Shown here one piece after another: positions 56,409-64,000 of a DNA stretch of 64,000 bases. The translations under genes and the position numbers were made by a program. Under the pieces are notes generated by a model. That model made no database searches. It had not been told where the DNA came from and saw nothing but the letters and a program-made list of their open reading frames with translations. Position 1 is the stretch's first letter. Every line of letters starts with the position of its first letter. The stretch is taken from the NCBI RefSeq assembly GCF_003032475.1, contig NZ_CP028369.1, positions 3,472,001 to 3,536,000 on the forward strand, in the 5' to 3' direction. The stretch comes from Streptomyces sp. P3 (lineage in GTDB: Bacteria; Actinomycetota; Actinomycetes; Streptomycetales; Streptomycetaceae).

Positions 56409-57623
56409 GTGCCGAAGGCGAATAATGCCGTAGATGACGCGCCCACCCGCCGCAGCGTCCTGATCGCCGGCGCGGGAATCGGGCTGACCGCGACCGCATG
56501 CACCCGCGAGGCCCGCCCGCCGGTGGGCGCGCCCGGGCCAGGGGCCCACGCGGCGCGCCGCCGCCAGGCCGGCGTGACCACCCCGCAACAGGCCACCGCT
56601 CTGATCCTGGCGTACGACCTCGATCCCGCCCTGCGCGGTGCGGTGGGCGTACGGCAGCTGAAGGCGGTGTTCGCGAGGTGGACCCACGCCCTTGCGGAGG
56701 CTCAGGAGACCGCGGACACCCAGGGGACCGGAGAGACCGTGGACACCCAGGGGACCGGAGAGACCGTGGACACCCAGGGGACCGGGGAGGCCGGGGAAGC
56801 CGACGGCGGTCGCACGGCCCGTCTCACCGCCACGCTCGGAGTCGGCCCCGGGTTGCCCGACCGCCTGGGCCTGCGCGCCCCCGACGCCCTGCGCGACCTG
56901 CCCTCCTTCCCCGGCGACCGGCTCGACCCCGCCCGCTGCGGCGGCGACGTGCTGGTGCAGCTGTGCGCCGACTCGGCCGACGCCACCGAGGCGACCGCGG
57001 TCACCCTGACCCGGCTGGCGGGGGACGCGCTGAGCCCGCGGTGGCGTCAGGGGGGCTTCCTGCCGCCTTCCCCGGACGGCGGAGGCACCCCGCGCGACCT
57101 GCTCGGATTCAGGAACGGCAGTGCCAATCCCACCGCCGAGGAGTGCGAGCGCTGGGTGTGGTCGGGCGACGCGACCTACCTCGTCGTCCGGCGTGTCCAC
57201 CTGCGCGTCGAGGACTTCGCGCGGCTCGCCGTGCACCGTCAGGAGGAGATCGTCGGCCGCCGCCGCGCGACCGGGGCCCCGCTCGACGGCGGCTCGGAGC
57301 ACGACGACGTCGACCCGCTCGCCAAGGATGCTCAGGGCCGGTACGCCACGCCGCCGCGTTCGCACGTGCGCGCCGTGAGCCCCCGCCTCGACGACGGCGC
57401 CCGGATGCTGCGCCGCAGCTACTCCTATGCCGACGGCCCCACCGACCAGGGCCTGCTGTTCCTCGCCTTCATGCGGGACCCGGCGCTGTTCGCCCGGGTC
57501 CAGCGCCGTATGGCCGCGCAGGACGACCTGGCCGCGTTCACCCAGGCGCGGGGCTCGGCGGTGGCGTACGTCCTGCCGGGCGCCGGTCCGGGCCGTCCGC
57601 TGGGGGCGGAGCTGCTGGGCTGA
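56409..57623 (+). CDS. Dyp-type peroxidase-like, Tat-exported, altered GxxDG motif
   Basis: A 404-residue protein. The N-terminus has a twin-arginine signal (TRRSVLIAGAGIGLTATAC); the cysteine may be a lipidation site, so export by Tat and anchoring are likely. The rest is a DyP/EfeB fold: heme-facing SHVRAVSPR and MLRRSYSYADG are present. The catalytic GxxDG motif reads GFRNGSANP (233-241), with Asn236 where DyP enzymes have Asp. A 27-base repeat inserts three ET(A/V)DTQGTG units at residues 100-126, before the core. EfeB-type proteins take part in heme or iron handling; no efeUO genes are next to it. Peroxidase activity may be weak or changed. Confidence 0.85.
   Translation: MPKANNAVDDAPTRRSVLIAGAGIGLTATACTREARPPVGAPGPGAHAARRRQAGVTTPQQATALILAYDLDPALRGAVGVRQLKAVFARWTHALAEAQETADTQGTGETVDTQGTGETVDTQGTGEAGEADGGRTARLTATLGVGPGLPDRLGLRAPDALRDLPSFPGDRLDPARCGGDVLVQLCADSADATEATAVTLTRLAGDALSPRWRQGGFLPPSPDGGGTPRDLLGFRNGSANPTAEECERWVWSGDATYLVVRRVHLRVEDFARLAVHRQEEIVGRRRATGAPLDGGSEHDDVDPLAKDAQGRYATPPRSHVRAVSPRLDDGARMLRRSYSYADGPTDQGLLFLAFMRDPALFARVQRRMAAQDDLAAFTQARGSAVAYVLPGAGPGRPLGAELLG
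56706..56786 (+). repeat. 27-base tandem repeat, three units, inside the DyP-like gene
   Basis: Units 56706-56732, 56733-56759 and 56760-56786 encode nine residues each, in frame. The units differ at two bases. Confidence 0.92.
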
Positions 57624-57771
57624 GGGAGGTCCGGCAGCGGTCGCGGGCCGCAGCCGAGGGGCGGCGCGGACGAGGGGGCGGCGCGGGCGACGGCGTGTGC
57701 CGACGCGAGGGTGACGCGGCGGCGAAGCACGCCGACGAGGGCCGGTGCGGGCGTGCGGGACAATGGGCGGT

Positions 57772-59004
57772 ATGCCTTCCGCACTCCCCGACGGTGAGCC
57801 GGTTCCCGGCGACGGCACGCTCCCGGCGTCCGCGCTCGCCGGCGCCGCCGACCGCCCCCTCGGGTTCTATCTGCACGTCCCGTACTGCGCGACCCGCTGC
57901 GGGTACTGCGACTTCAACACCTACACCGCGACCGAGCTGCGCGGCACCGGCGGCATCCTCGCCTCCCGCGACAACTACGCCGACACCGTGATCGACGAGA
58001 TCCGGCTGGCCCGCAAGGTCCTCGGCGACGACCCGCGCGAGGTCCGCACCGTCTTCGTCGGCGGCGGTACGCCGACCCTGCTGGCCGCGTCCGACCTGGT
58101 ACGGATGCTGGGCGCGGTCCGTGACGAGTTCGGCCTCGCGGCGGACGCGGAGGTGACGACGGAGGCCAACCCGGAGTCCGTCGACCCCGCCTATCTGACG
58201 GCCCTGCGCGAGGGCGGCTTCAACCGGGTGTCGTTCGGCATGCAGAGCGCGCGGCAGCACGTGCTGAAGGTCCTCGACCGCACGCACACGCCCGGCCGGC
58301 CCGAGCGGTGTGTCGCGGAGGCGCGGGCAGCGGGCTTCGACCACGTCAACCTGGACCTGATCTACGGCACCCCGGGTGAGTCGGACGACGACTGGCGGGC
58401 CTCGCTGGAGGCGGCCCTGGGCGCCGGACCCGACCACGTCAGCGCGTACGCCCTGATCGTCGAGGAGGGCACGCAGCTGGCCCGCCGGATCCGCCGCGGC
58501 GAGGTCCCGACGACCGACGACGACGTGCACGCCGACCGCTATCTGATCGCGGACGAGGTGATGTCGGCGGCGGGCTACGACTGGTACGAGGTCTCCAACT
58601 GGGCCACGTCGCGGGCGGCGCGCTGCCTGCACAACGAGCTGTACTGGCGCGGCGCCGACTGGTGGGGCGCCGGGCCGGGCGCGCATTCGCACGTCGGCGG
58701 GGTGCGCTGGTGGAACGTCAAGCATCCGGGGGCGTACGCGGCGGCGCTGGCGGCGGGCCGCTCCCCGGGCGCGGGCCGGGAGCTGCTGTCCGACGAGGAC
58801 CGCCGGGTGGAACGGATCCTGCTGGAGCTGCGGCTGCGTGACGGCGCGCCGCTGGACCTGCTGCGGCCGGCGGGGCTCGCGGCGTCCCGCCGGGCGCTGG
58901 GGGAAGGCCTGCTGGAGCACGGACCGTACGACGAGGGACGGGCGGTGCTCACCCTGCGCGGCCGGCTGCTGGCGGACGCGGTGGTGCGGGATCTGGTCGA
59001 CTGA
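57772..59004 (+). CDS. hemW: HemW-like radical SAM heme chaperone
   Basis: A 410-residue radical SAM protein. The cluster motif is PYCATRCGYCDF (C39, C43, C46). FVGGGTPTLL, TTEANPES, RVSFGMQS and the HemN_C-type end (ADWWGAGPGAHSHVGG) are all present. Proteins of this length act as heme chaperones (HemW) and were long misannotated as coproporphyrinogen oxidase HemN. Start ATG 57772; an ATG at 57763 would add three residues. Position between lepA and hrcA is the common one. Confidence 0.94.
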   Translation: MPSALPDGEPVPGDGTLPASALAGAADRPLGFYLHVPYCATRCGYCDFNTYTATELRGTGGILASRDNYADTVIDEIRLARKVLGDDPREVRTVFVGGGTPTLLAASDLVRMLGAVRDEFGLAADAEVTTEANPESVDPAYLTALREGGFNRVSFGMQSARQHVLKVLDRTHTPGRPERCVAEARAAGFDHVNLDLIYGTPGESDDDWRASLEAALGAGPDHVSAYALIVEEGTQLARRIRRGEVPTTDDDVHADRYLIADEVMSAAGYDWYEVSNWATSRAARCLHNELYWRGADWWGAGPGAHSHVGGVRWWNVKHPGAYAAALAAGRSPGAGRELLSDEDRRVERILLELRLRDGAPLDLLRPAGLAASRRALGEGLLEHGPYDEGRAVLTLRGRLLADAVVRDLVD

Positions 59005-59033
59005 TCGCCTCGCGTCGTGACGCGTCCGCGCCC

Positions 59034-59067
59034 CGGGTCGTGACGCGGTCCGGGTCGTGACGCGGTC
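59034..59067. repeat. 17-base tandem repeat after hemW
   Basis: CGGGTCGTGACGCGGTC occurs twice (59034-59050, 59051-59067), with a decayed copy just before. Confidence 0.8.
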
Positions 59068-59095
59068 CGGCACGGCGGAGCAGCCCGTGCCGGAC
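59065..59095. terminator. Bidirectional terminator, hemW / DUF3097
   Basis: An 11-bp stem (59065-59075 / 59085-59095) with a nine-base loop between convergent genes. Confidence 0.75.
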
Positions 59096-59100
59096 GGACG

Positions 59101-59910
59101 TCAGGCCCCGCCGTCGGTGACGAAGTCGATCAGTTCCTCCACGCGGCCCAGCAACTCCGGCTCCAGGTCCTTGTAGGAGCCGACCCGCTTCAGGATCGCC
59201 TGCCACACCGCCCCGGTGTTCTCCGACGGCCAGCCCAGCGCCCGGCACACGCCCGTCTTCCAGTCCTGGCCGTGCGGGACCCGAGGCCACCCCGCGATCC
59301 CCAGGGAGGCCGGTTTCACGGCCTCCCAGATGTCGATGTACGGGTGGCCGACGACCAGCGCTTGCTCGCTGGTCACCGCCTGCGCGATGCGCCACTCCTT
59401 CGTCCCCGGCACCAGGTGGTCCACCAGGACGCCCAGCTTCGCGTCCGGGCCGGGGCCGAACTCGGCGACGATCGACGGCAGGTCGTCGACCCCCTCCAGG
59501 TACTCCACGACCACGCCCTCGACGCGCAGGTCGTCGCCCCACACCTTCTCGACCAGCTCGGCGTCGTGCCGGCCCTCGACGTAGATGCGGCCGGCGCGGG
59601 CCACCCGAGCGCGGGCGCCGGGGACGGCGACCGAACCCGAGGCGGTGCGGGCCGGACGTGCGGGGCCCGCGGCGGGTCGCACCAAGGTCACCGCCCTGCC
59701 CTCCAGGAGGAAGCCGCGTGGCTCCAGCGGGAACACCCGGTGCTTGCCGAAGCGGTCCTCCAGGGTCACCGTGCCCGCCTCGCAGCGGATCACCGCGCCG
59801 CAGAAACCGGTGCCGGGCTCCTCCACCACCAGGCCGGGCTCCGCCGCGACCTCGGGAACCGGCGTCGGCTTCTTCCAGGGAGGTGTCAGGTCGGCGGAGT
59901 ACTGGCGCAT
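59101..59910 (-). CDS. DUF3097 family protein
   Basis: A 269-residue protein of the actinobacterial DUF3097 group, as I recognise it. The N-terminal 80 residues look like small beta-barrel strands (GTGFCGAVIRCEAGTVTLED). The middle has IYVEGRHDAELVEKVWGDDL and VDHLVPGTKEWRIA, a TOPRIM-like Glu/Asp pattern. The C-terminus is conserved (HPYIDIWEAVKPASLGI; WPRVPHGQDWK). No tested function is known to me; nucleic-acid work is suggested by the TOPRIM-like motif. It lies 33 bases downstream of the metallo-hydrolase, yet has its own -10 box. Confidence 0.85.
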   Translation of the reverse strand: MRQYSADLTPPWKKPTPVPEVAAEPGLVVEEPGTGFCGAVIRCEAGTVTLEDRFGKHRVFPLEPRGFLLEGRAVTLVRPAAGPARPARTASGSVAVPGARARVARAGRIYVEGRHDAELVEKVWGDDLRVEGVVVEYLEGVDDLPSIVAEFGPGPDAKLGVLVDHLVPGTKEWRIAQAVTSEQALVVGHPYIDIWEAVKPASLGIAGWPRVPHGQDWKTGVCRALGWPSENTGAVWQAILKRVGSYKDLEPELLGRVEELIDFVTDGGA

Positions 59911-59917
59911 TCGGATG

Positions 59918-59923
59918 ACGATA
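59918..59923 (-). promoter_or_regulatory. -10 box of the DUF3097 gene, predicted leaderless
   Basis: On the minus strand TATCGT ends seven bases before the ATG at 59910. Confidence 0.45.
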
Positions 59924-59943
59924 GGAGAATCCCCTGGGCGGGA

Positions 59944-60672
59944 TTACGTCGACACGCCGAATCGCTCCGCGAGCGCGTCCCGCTGCGCACGCACGAACGC
60001 CGCGTCCACCACGGCCCCGTGACCGGGCACGTATCGCGCGTCCTCGCCGCCGAGGTCGAGGAGCCGGTCGAGGGCGGCGGGCCAGCGCGACGGCACCGCG
60101 TCCGGGCCGGCCTGCGGTTCACCGGACTCCTCGACCAGATCGCCGCAGAAGACCGTCTCGGGCTCACCGGCGACCGCACCCGGGACGAGGACCACCAGGT
60201 CATGGGCGGAGTGGGCGGGGCCCACGTTCGCCAGCAGGACCTGGCGGCCCCCGCCCAGGTCGAGCGTCCACTCCCCGGAGACGAAGTGGCGGGGCCGGAC
60301 GAGCGTGTCCGCGGCCTCCGTCGCCGCCGCCTCGTCCACGCCCTGCCGGACCGCGTCCTCCCGCAGCTCGTCGGCCGGCACGGAATCGATGCCCACCGCC
60401 CCGAACACCTCCGCGCCGGCGAACGCCGCCGCCCCCAGCACATGGTCGAAATGGGGGTGTGTGAGCGCGAGATGGGTCACACGCCCGCCGGCGAGCTCCT
60501 CGGCCTGCGCCCGCAGCAGCGCCCCCTCCGCCAGCGTCGACCCGGCGTCGATCACCAGCGCCGCACCCGCCCCGACGACCAGCCCCACCGTGCAGTCCCA
60601 GCCCGGCAGCCGGCAGCGGCCCACCCCGGCCGCGACCCGCTCCCATCCCAGCTCTTCCCAAGTCATCGTCAT
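59944..60672 (-). CDS. Metallo-beta-lactamase-fold hydrolase
   Basis: A 242-residue MBL-fold enzyme. LTHPHFDHVLGA is the HxHxD metal motif; GPAHSAHDLVV (third His), CGDLVEESG (bridging Asp) and VPGHG complete the site. The first ATG (60672) is supported by a -10 box six bases upstream; the second ATG, two codons on, is possible. Related enzymes include glyoxalase II-like thioesterases and lactonases. The substrate is unknown. It is upstream of DUF3097 on the same strand. Confidence 0.88.
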   Translation of the reverse strand: MTMTWEELGWERVAAGVGRCRLPGWDCTVGLVVGAGAALVIDAGSTLAEGALLRAQAEELAGGRVTHLALTHPHFDHVLGAAAFAGAEVFGAVGIDSVPADELREDAVRQGVDEAAATEAADTLVRPRHFVSGEWTLDLGGGRQVLLANVGPAHSAHDLVVLVPGAVAGEPETVFCGDLVEESGEPQAGPDAVPSRWPAALDRLLDLGGEDARYVPGHGAVVDAAFVRAQRDALAERFGVST

Positions 60673-60678
60673 ACCGCG

Positions 60679-60684
60679 ACGCTA
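60679..60684 (-). promoter_or_regulatory. -10 box of the metallo-hydrolase, predicted leaderless
   Basis: On the minus strand TAGCGT ends six bases before the ATG at 60672. Confidence 0.45.
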
Positions 60685-60713
60685 ACTGCGCGGCACCCGT
60701 GCAGGGGCCGACC

Positions 60714-60744
60714 TTGCCCCGGGTGTACCCCACAGCCGTACACT
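60714..60744 (+). promoter_or_regulatory. hrcA-dnaJ promoter
   Basis: TTGCCC (60714-60719) and TACACT (60739-60744), spacing 19 bases, slightly long. The CIRCE element begins 13 bases after the -10, where a repressor would block transcription. Confidence 0.5.
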
Positions 60745-60757
60745 GGCCGGGGAACGC

Positions 60758-60782
60758 TGGCACTCGAATGTGAAGAGTGCCA
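60758..60782 (+). promoter_or_regulatory. CIRCE operator (HrcA site)
   Basis: TGGCACTC-N9-GAGTGCCA, an inverted repeat matching the CIRCE consensus core. It sits about 50 bases before hrcA, so HrcA should repress its own operon and release it on heat shock. Confidence 0.93.
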
Positions 60783-60833
60783 AACGCGAAGGCCCAGGGG
60801 ACTGGGGGACGAGATTCTGGAGGTGTGCGCGCG

Positions 60834-61850
60834 ATGCTGAGTGAACGCAGGCTCCAGGTGCTGCGCGCCATCGTCCAGGACTATGTCGGCACCGAGGAGC
60901 CCGTGGGGTCCAAGGCGCTCACCGAGCGCCACAACCTCGGCGTCTCCCCGGCGACGGTCCGCAACGACATGGCCGCCCTGGAGGACGAGGGGTACATCGC
61001 CCAGCCGCACACCAGTGCCGGGCGGATCCCCACCGACAAGGGCTACCGGCTCTTCGTCGACAAACTGGCCGGCGTCAAGCCGATGACCGGCCCCGAGCGG
61101 CGCGCCATCCAGAACTTCCTGGACGGCGCGGTCGACCTCGACGACGTCGTGGCGCGGACGGTACGGCTGCTCGCGCAGCTCACCCGGCAGGTCGCCGTCG
61201 TGCAGTACCCGTCCCTGACCCGTTCGACCGTGCGGCACGTGGAGCTCCTCTCGCTCGCGCCCGCCCGCCTGATGCTGGTGCTGATCACGGACACCGGGCG
61301 GGTCGAGCAGCGGCTGGTGGACTGCCCGGCGCCGTTCGGGGAGTCCTCGCTGGCGGATCTGCGCGCACGGCTCAACAGCCGGGTGGCCGGCCGCCGGTTC
61401 TCGGACGTGCCGCGGCTGGTGGAGGATCTTCCGGAGGCCTTCGAGGCCGAGGACCGCGGCACCGTCACGATGGTGCTCTCCACCCTGCTGGAGACGCTCG
61501 TCGAGGAGAACGAGGAGCGGCTGATGATCGGCGGAACCGCCAATCTCACCCGCTTCGGACATGACTTTCCCCTCACCATCCGGCCCGTCCTGGAGGCCCT
61601 CGAGGAGCAGGTCGTGCTCCTCAAGCTCCTTGGCGAGGCGGGGGATTCGGGCATGACCGTACGCATCGGTCACGAGAACGCCTACGAGGGACTCAACTCC
61701 ACTTCCGTGGTGTCGGTCGGCTACGGTTCGGGCGGCGAAGCAGTCGCCAAACTCGGCGTGGTCGGACCGACCCGCATGGATTACCCGGGAACGATGGGAG
61801 CGGTACGAGCGGTGGCACGGTACGTCGGACAGATCCTGGCGGAGTCGTAA
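60834..61850 (+). CDS. hrcA: Heat-inducible transcription repressor HrcA
   Basis: A 338-residue repressor. The winged helix ([20 protein letters not shown], then [18 protein letters not shown]) is followed by the HrcA GAF-like domain and C-terminal [23 protein letters not shown] 60834 has GGAGGTG at 60819-60825, eight bases away. It controls CIRCE promoters, including its own. The stop directly abuts dnaJ. Confidence 0.97.
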   Translation: MLSERRLQVLRAIVQDYVGTEEPVGSKALTERHNLGVSPATVRNDMAALEDEGYIAQPHTSAGRIPTDKGYRLFVDKLAGVKPMTGPERRAIQNFLDGAVDLDDVVARTVRLLAQLTRQVAVVQYPSLTRSTVRHVELLSLAPARLMLVLITDTGRVEQRLVDCPAPFGESSLADLRARLNSRVAGRRFSDVPRLVEDLPEAFEAEDRGTVTMVLSTLLETLVEENEERLMIGGTANLTRFGHDFPLTIRPVLEALEEQVVLLKLLGEAGDSGMTVRIGHENAYEGLNSTSVVSVGYGSGGEAVAKLGVVGPTRMDYPGTMGAVRAVARYVGQILAES

Positions 61851-62984
61851 GTGGCCACGGACTACTACGCCGTCCTCGGCGTGCGCCGCGACGCGTCGCA
61901 GGAAGAGATCAAGAAGGCCTTCCGGAGGCTCGCGCGCGAGCTGCACCCGGACGTCAACCCGGATCCGAAGACCCAGGAGCGGTTCAAGGAGATCAACGCC
62001 GCCTACGAGGTGTTGTCGGACCCGCAGAAGAAGCAGGTCTACGACCTCGGCGGCGACCCGCTGTCCCAGGCGGGCGGCGGCGCCGGCGGCTTCGGGGCGG
62101 GTGGCTTCGGCAACTTCTCCGACATCATGGACGCGTTCTTCGGTACGGCGTCGCAGCGCGGGCCACGCTCACGCACCCGGCGCGGCCAGGACGCGATGAT
62201 CCGGCTGGAGATCGACCTCGAGGAGGCGGCCTTCGGCACCACGAAGGACCTCCAGGTCGACACCGCGATCGTCTGCACGACGTGCAGCGGCGAAGGCGCC
62301 GCCCCCGGCACCAGCGCCCAGACGTGTGACATGTGCCGCGGTCGCGGCGAGGTGTCGCAGGTGACCCGGTCCTTCCTGGGCCAGGTCATGACGTCGCGGC
62401 CGTGTCCGCAGTGCCAGGGCTTCGGCACCGTCGTGCCGACCCCGTGCCCGGAGTGCGCGGGCGACGGGCGCGTGCGCTCGCGCCGCACCCTGACGGTGAA
62501 GATCCCGGCCGGCGTCGACAACGGCACCCGGATCCAGCTCGCGGGCGAGGGCGAGGTCGGTCCCGGCGGCGGCCCCGCCGGCGACCTGTACGTGGAGATC
62601 CACGAGCTGCCGCACGCCCAGTTCCAGCGGCGCGGCGACGACCTGCACTGCACGGTGACCCTGCCGATGACGGCGGCGTCCCTCGGCACGAAGGTGCCCC
62701 TGGAGACGCTGGACGGCCTGGAGGAGGTCGACATCCGGCCCGGCACCCAGTCCGGCCAGTCGATCCCGCTGCACGGCCGGGGCGTCACGCATCTGCGTGG
62801 CGGCGGCCGCGGCGACCTCATCGTGCACGTCGAGGTGCAGACCCCGACGAAGCTGGATCCCGAGCAGGAGCGGCTGCTGCGCGAGCTGGCCAAGCTGCGG
62901 GGCGAGGAGCGGCCCACGGGGCAGTTCCAGCCCGGGCAGCAGGGCCTGTTCTCGCGACTGAAGGACGCGTTCAACGGGCGGTGA
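61851..62984 (+). CDS. dnaJ: Chaperone DnaJ (second actinobacterial type)
   Basis: A 377-residue Hsp40. J domain (1-70) with the HPD motif in [12 protein letters not shown], Gly/Phe region (75-95), and a zinc centre of four repeats ([32 protein letters not shown]). The C-terminal client domains follow ([15 protein letters not shown]). GTG 61851 follows the hrcA stop with no gap. Streptomyces carries another dnaJ in the dnaK operon; this hrcA-linked copy is the DnaJ2 type. It should share the CIRCE control. Confidence 0.97.
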   Translation: MATDYYAVLGVRRDASQEEIKKAFRRLARELHPDVNPDPKTQERFKEINAAYEVLSDPQKKQVYDLGGDPLSQAGGGAGGFGAGGFGNFSDIMDAFFGTASQRGPRSRTRRGQDAMIRLEIDLEEAAFGTTKDLQVDTAIVCTTCSGEGAAPGTSAQTCDMCRGRGEVSQVTRSFLGQVMTSRPCPQCQGFGTVVPTPCPECAGDGRVRSRRTLTVKIPAGVDNGTRIQLAGEGEVGPGGGPAGDLYVEIHELPHAQFQRRGDDLHCTVTLPMTAASLGTKVPLETLDGLEEVDIRPGTQSGQSIPLHGRGVTHLRGGGRGDLIVHVEVQTPTKLDPEQERLLRELAKLRGEERPTGQFQPGQQGLFSRLKDAFNGR

Positions 62985-62990
62985 CGGTGG

Positions 62991-63027
62991 GGTGCGGCGG
63001 GGGCTGCTTTTCCGCCCCCGCCGCACC
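62991..63027 (+). terminator. Terminator after dnaJ
   Basis: A perfect 14-bp stem (62991-63004 / 63014-63027) with a nine-base loop, followed by a pyrimidine run (TTCCCTTCTCTTCC). Confidence 0.88.
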
Positions 63028-63217
63028 TTCCCTTCTCTTCCTTTCCCTTCCCGTCATCAGGGACTGCGCCCCGGACCCCCGCGCCCTCGGGCCCGAAAGG
63101 GCCCCGTCCTCAAGCCCCGGGCGGGCCGAGTGTGCGCGCCGGCGGCCGGATCGCCTGGCCCGTGCCGAGGAGAAGGGCCGATTCGGACTTGTTCTGAGGA
63201 CGTGACAACATGCCGCC

Positions 63218-64000
63218 ATGTCCTCCGCGCTGACCGGTCTTCTCCCTCACCCGATCGTGCAGGCCCCCATGGCGGGTGGTGTCTCCGTCCCGCAGCTCGC
63301 GGCCGCCGTGTCCGAGGCGGGCGGGCTCGGATTCCTCGCGGCCGGGTACAAGACGGCCGACGGCATGTACCAGGACATCAAGCAGCTGCGCAGCCTCACC
63401 AACCGCCCCTTCGGCGTCAACCTCTTCATGCCGCAGCCCGACTACCCCGGTGCGAGCACCGGCTCCACCGGAGCGGCTGTCGCCGCGCCCCCCGCTGCCG
63501 GCGCCGTCGACGTCTACGCCCACCAGCTGGCCGGCGAGGCCGTCTGGTACGACACGGAACTCGGCGATCCGGACAGCGGCCGCGACGACGGGTACGACGC
63601 CAAGCTCGCGGTGCTGCTGGACAACCCGGCGCCCGTGGTGTCCTTCCACTTCGGCGTACCGAGCGGCGAGGCGCTGGAGTCGCTGCGCCGTGCGGGAACG
63701 TTCACGCTGGTCACGGCGACCACCGCCGAGGAGGCCCTCGCCGTGGAGCGGGCCGGCGCGGACGCGGTCGTCGTGCAGGGGGTGGAGGCCGGCGGACACC
63801 AGGGCAGCCACCGGGACAACCCAGAGAACGACGGCTGCGGCATCGGTCTGCTCTCCCTGGTCGCCCAGGTCCGCGAGTCAGTGAGCCTGCCCATCGTCGC
63901 CGCCGGCGGCATCATGCGTGGCAGCCAGATCGCCGCGGTCCTCGCGGCCGGCGCGAGCGCGGCCCAGCTGGGCACCGCGTTCCTCGCCACGCCCGAGTCC
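63218..64000 (+). CDS. Nitronate monooxygenase-like FMN enzyme, 3' end cut by the window
   Basis: The open frame runs from ATG 63218 to the window edge (261 codons, no stop). It matches the NMO/2-nitropropane dioxygenase TIM barrel: HPIVQAPMAGG at the N-terminus, GGLGFLAAGYKT, FGVNLFMPQP, VSFHFGVP, VVVQGVEAGGHQG (the catalytic His region) and LPIVAAGGIM for FMN phosphate binding. Family members oxidise nitronates such as propionate-3-nitronate with FMN and oxygen. It lies after the dnaJ terminator, so it is transcribed separately; no good ribosome site is visible. The missing part is about 90-110 residues by family length. Confidence 0.9.
   Translation, partial: MSSALTGLLPHPIVQAPMAGGVSVPQLAAAVSEAGGLGFLAAGYKTADGMYQDIKQLRSLTNRPFGVNLFMPQPDYPGASTGSTGAAVAAPPAAGAVDVYAHQLAGEAVWYDTELGDPDSGRDDGYDAKLAVLLDNPAPVVSFHFGVPSGEALESLRRAGTFTLVTATTAEEALAVERAGADAVVVQGVEAGGHQGSHRDNPENDGCGIGLLSLVAQVRESVSLPIVAAGGIMRGSQIAAVLAAGASAAQLGTAFLATPES

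Noticed and set aside
57772..59004. Oxygen-independent coproporphyrinogen oxidase (HemN)
   Set aside because: The shorter length and lack of the HemN N-terminal segment fit the heme chaperone HemW.

Overview
This window is about 72% GC, with GTG starts, TAN3T-type -10 boxes and the gene order of an actinomycete. Everything points to a Streptomyces chromosome core region. I recognise the order hrcA-dnaJ, hemW, lepA/rpsT, holA, comEA-comEC, leuS, rsfS, nadD, proA/proB and obg-rpmA-rplU from this genus. From memory it matches the S. coelicolor SCO2553-SCO2597 neighbourhood; locus tags should be checked.

Layout. (1) 1-10.9 kb: a nucleotide-sugar and glycosyltransferase cluster. A DegT aminotransferase (cut by the left edge), a Gfo/Idh/MocA dehydrogenase, a UDP-sugar 6-dehydrogenase and a hexapeptide acetyltransferase together match the four steps WbpA/B/E/D that make UDP-2,3-diacetamido-2,3-dideoxy-glucuronic acid. 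Three glycosyltransferases and a membrane O-acyltransferase lie among them. (2) 11.0-13.4 kb: rplU, rpmA, obg. (3) 14.2-20.8 kb: a fused CDP-ribitol synthase, a membrane-anchored TagF-like polymerase, a TarS-like glycosyltransferase and a pyruvyltransferase-like protein. With part 1 this looks like a hybrid teichoic/teichuronic cell-wall polymer locus, split by the ribosomal operon. (4) 21-31.7 kb: proB, proA, two related membrane proteins, an M48 protease, two mini membrane proteins, nadD, an LCP-like wall protein, rsfS and a histidine phosphatase. (5) 31.8-33.4 kb: two identical tRNA-Ala genes flanking a broken MFS transporter and two zinc-ribbon proteins. (6) 33.4-36.4 kb: a NuoF-like flavoprotein with ferredoxin tail, overlapping a b-type cytochrome gene. 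(7) 36.6-39.7 kb: leuS behind a leucine leader peptide and attenuator. (8) 39.9-54 kb: a coiled-coil membrane protein, DegV, comEA-comEC, an arylamine acetyltransferase, holA, rpsT/lepA and an acyl-CoA ligase. (9) 54.1-64 kb: a SpoIIE-type phosphatase, a Tat-exported DyP-like protein, hemW, DUF3097, a metallo-hydrolase, CIRCE-hrcA-dnaJ and a nitronate monooxygenase cut by the right edge.

Themes. Wall-polymer synthesis dominates the left third, and an LCP-like protein that could attach such polymers lies 8 kb further right. Several genes start six to eight bases after a TAN3T box, which predicts leaderless mRNAs. The most interesting items are the hybrid wall-polymer locus, the leuS leader peptide, the degenerate LCP active site, the NuoF/cytochrome b pair and the altered DyP motif. 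I saw no prophage, insertion sequence, CRISPR array or antibiotic cluster.
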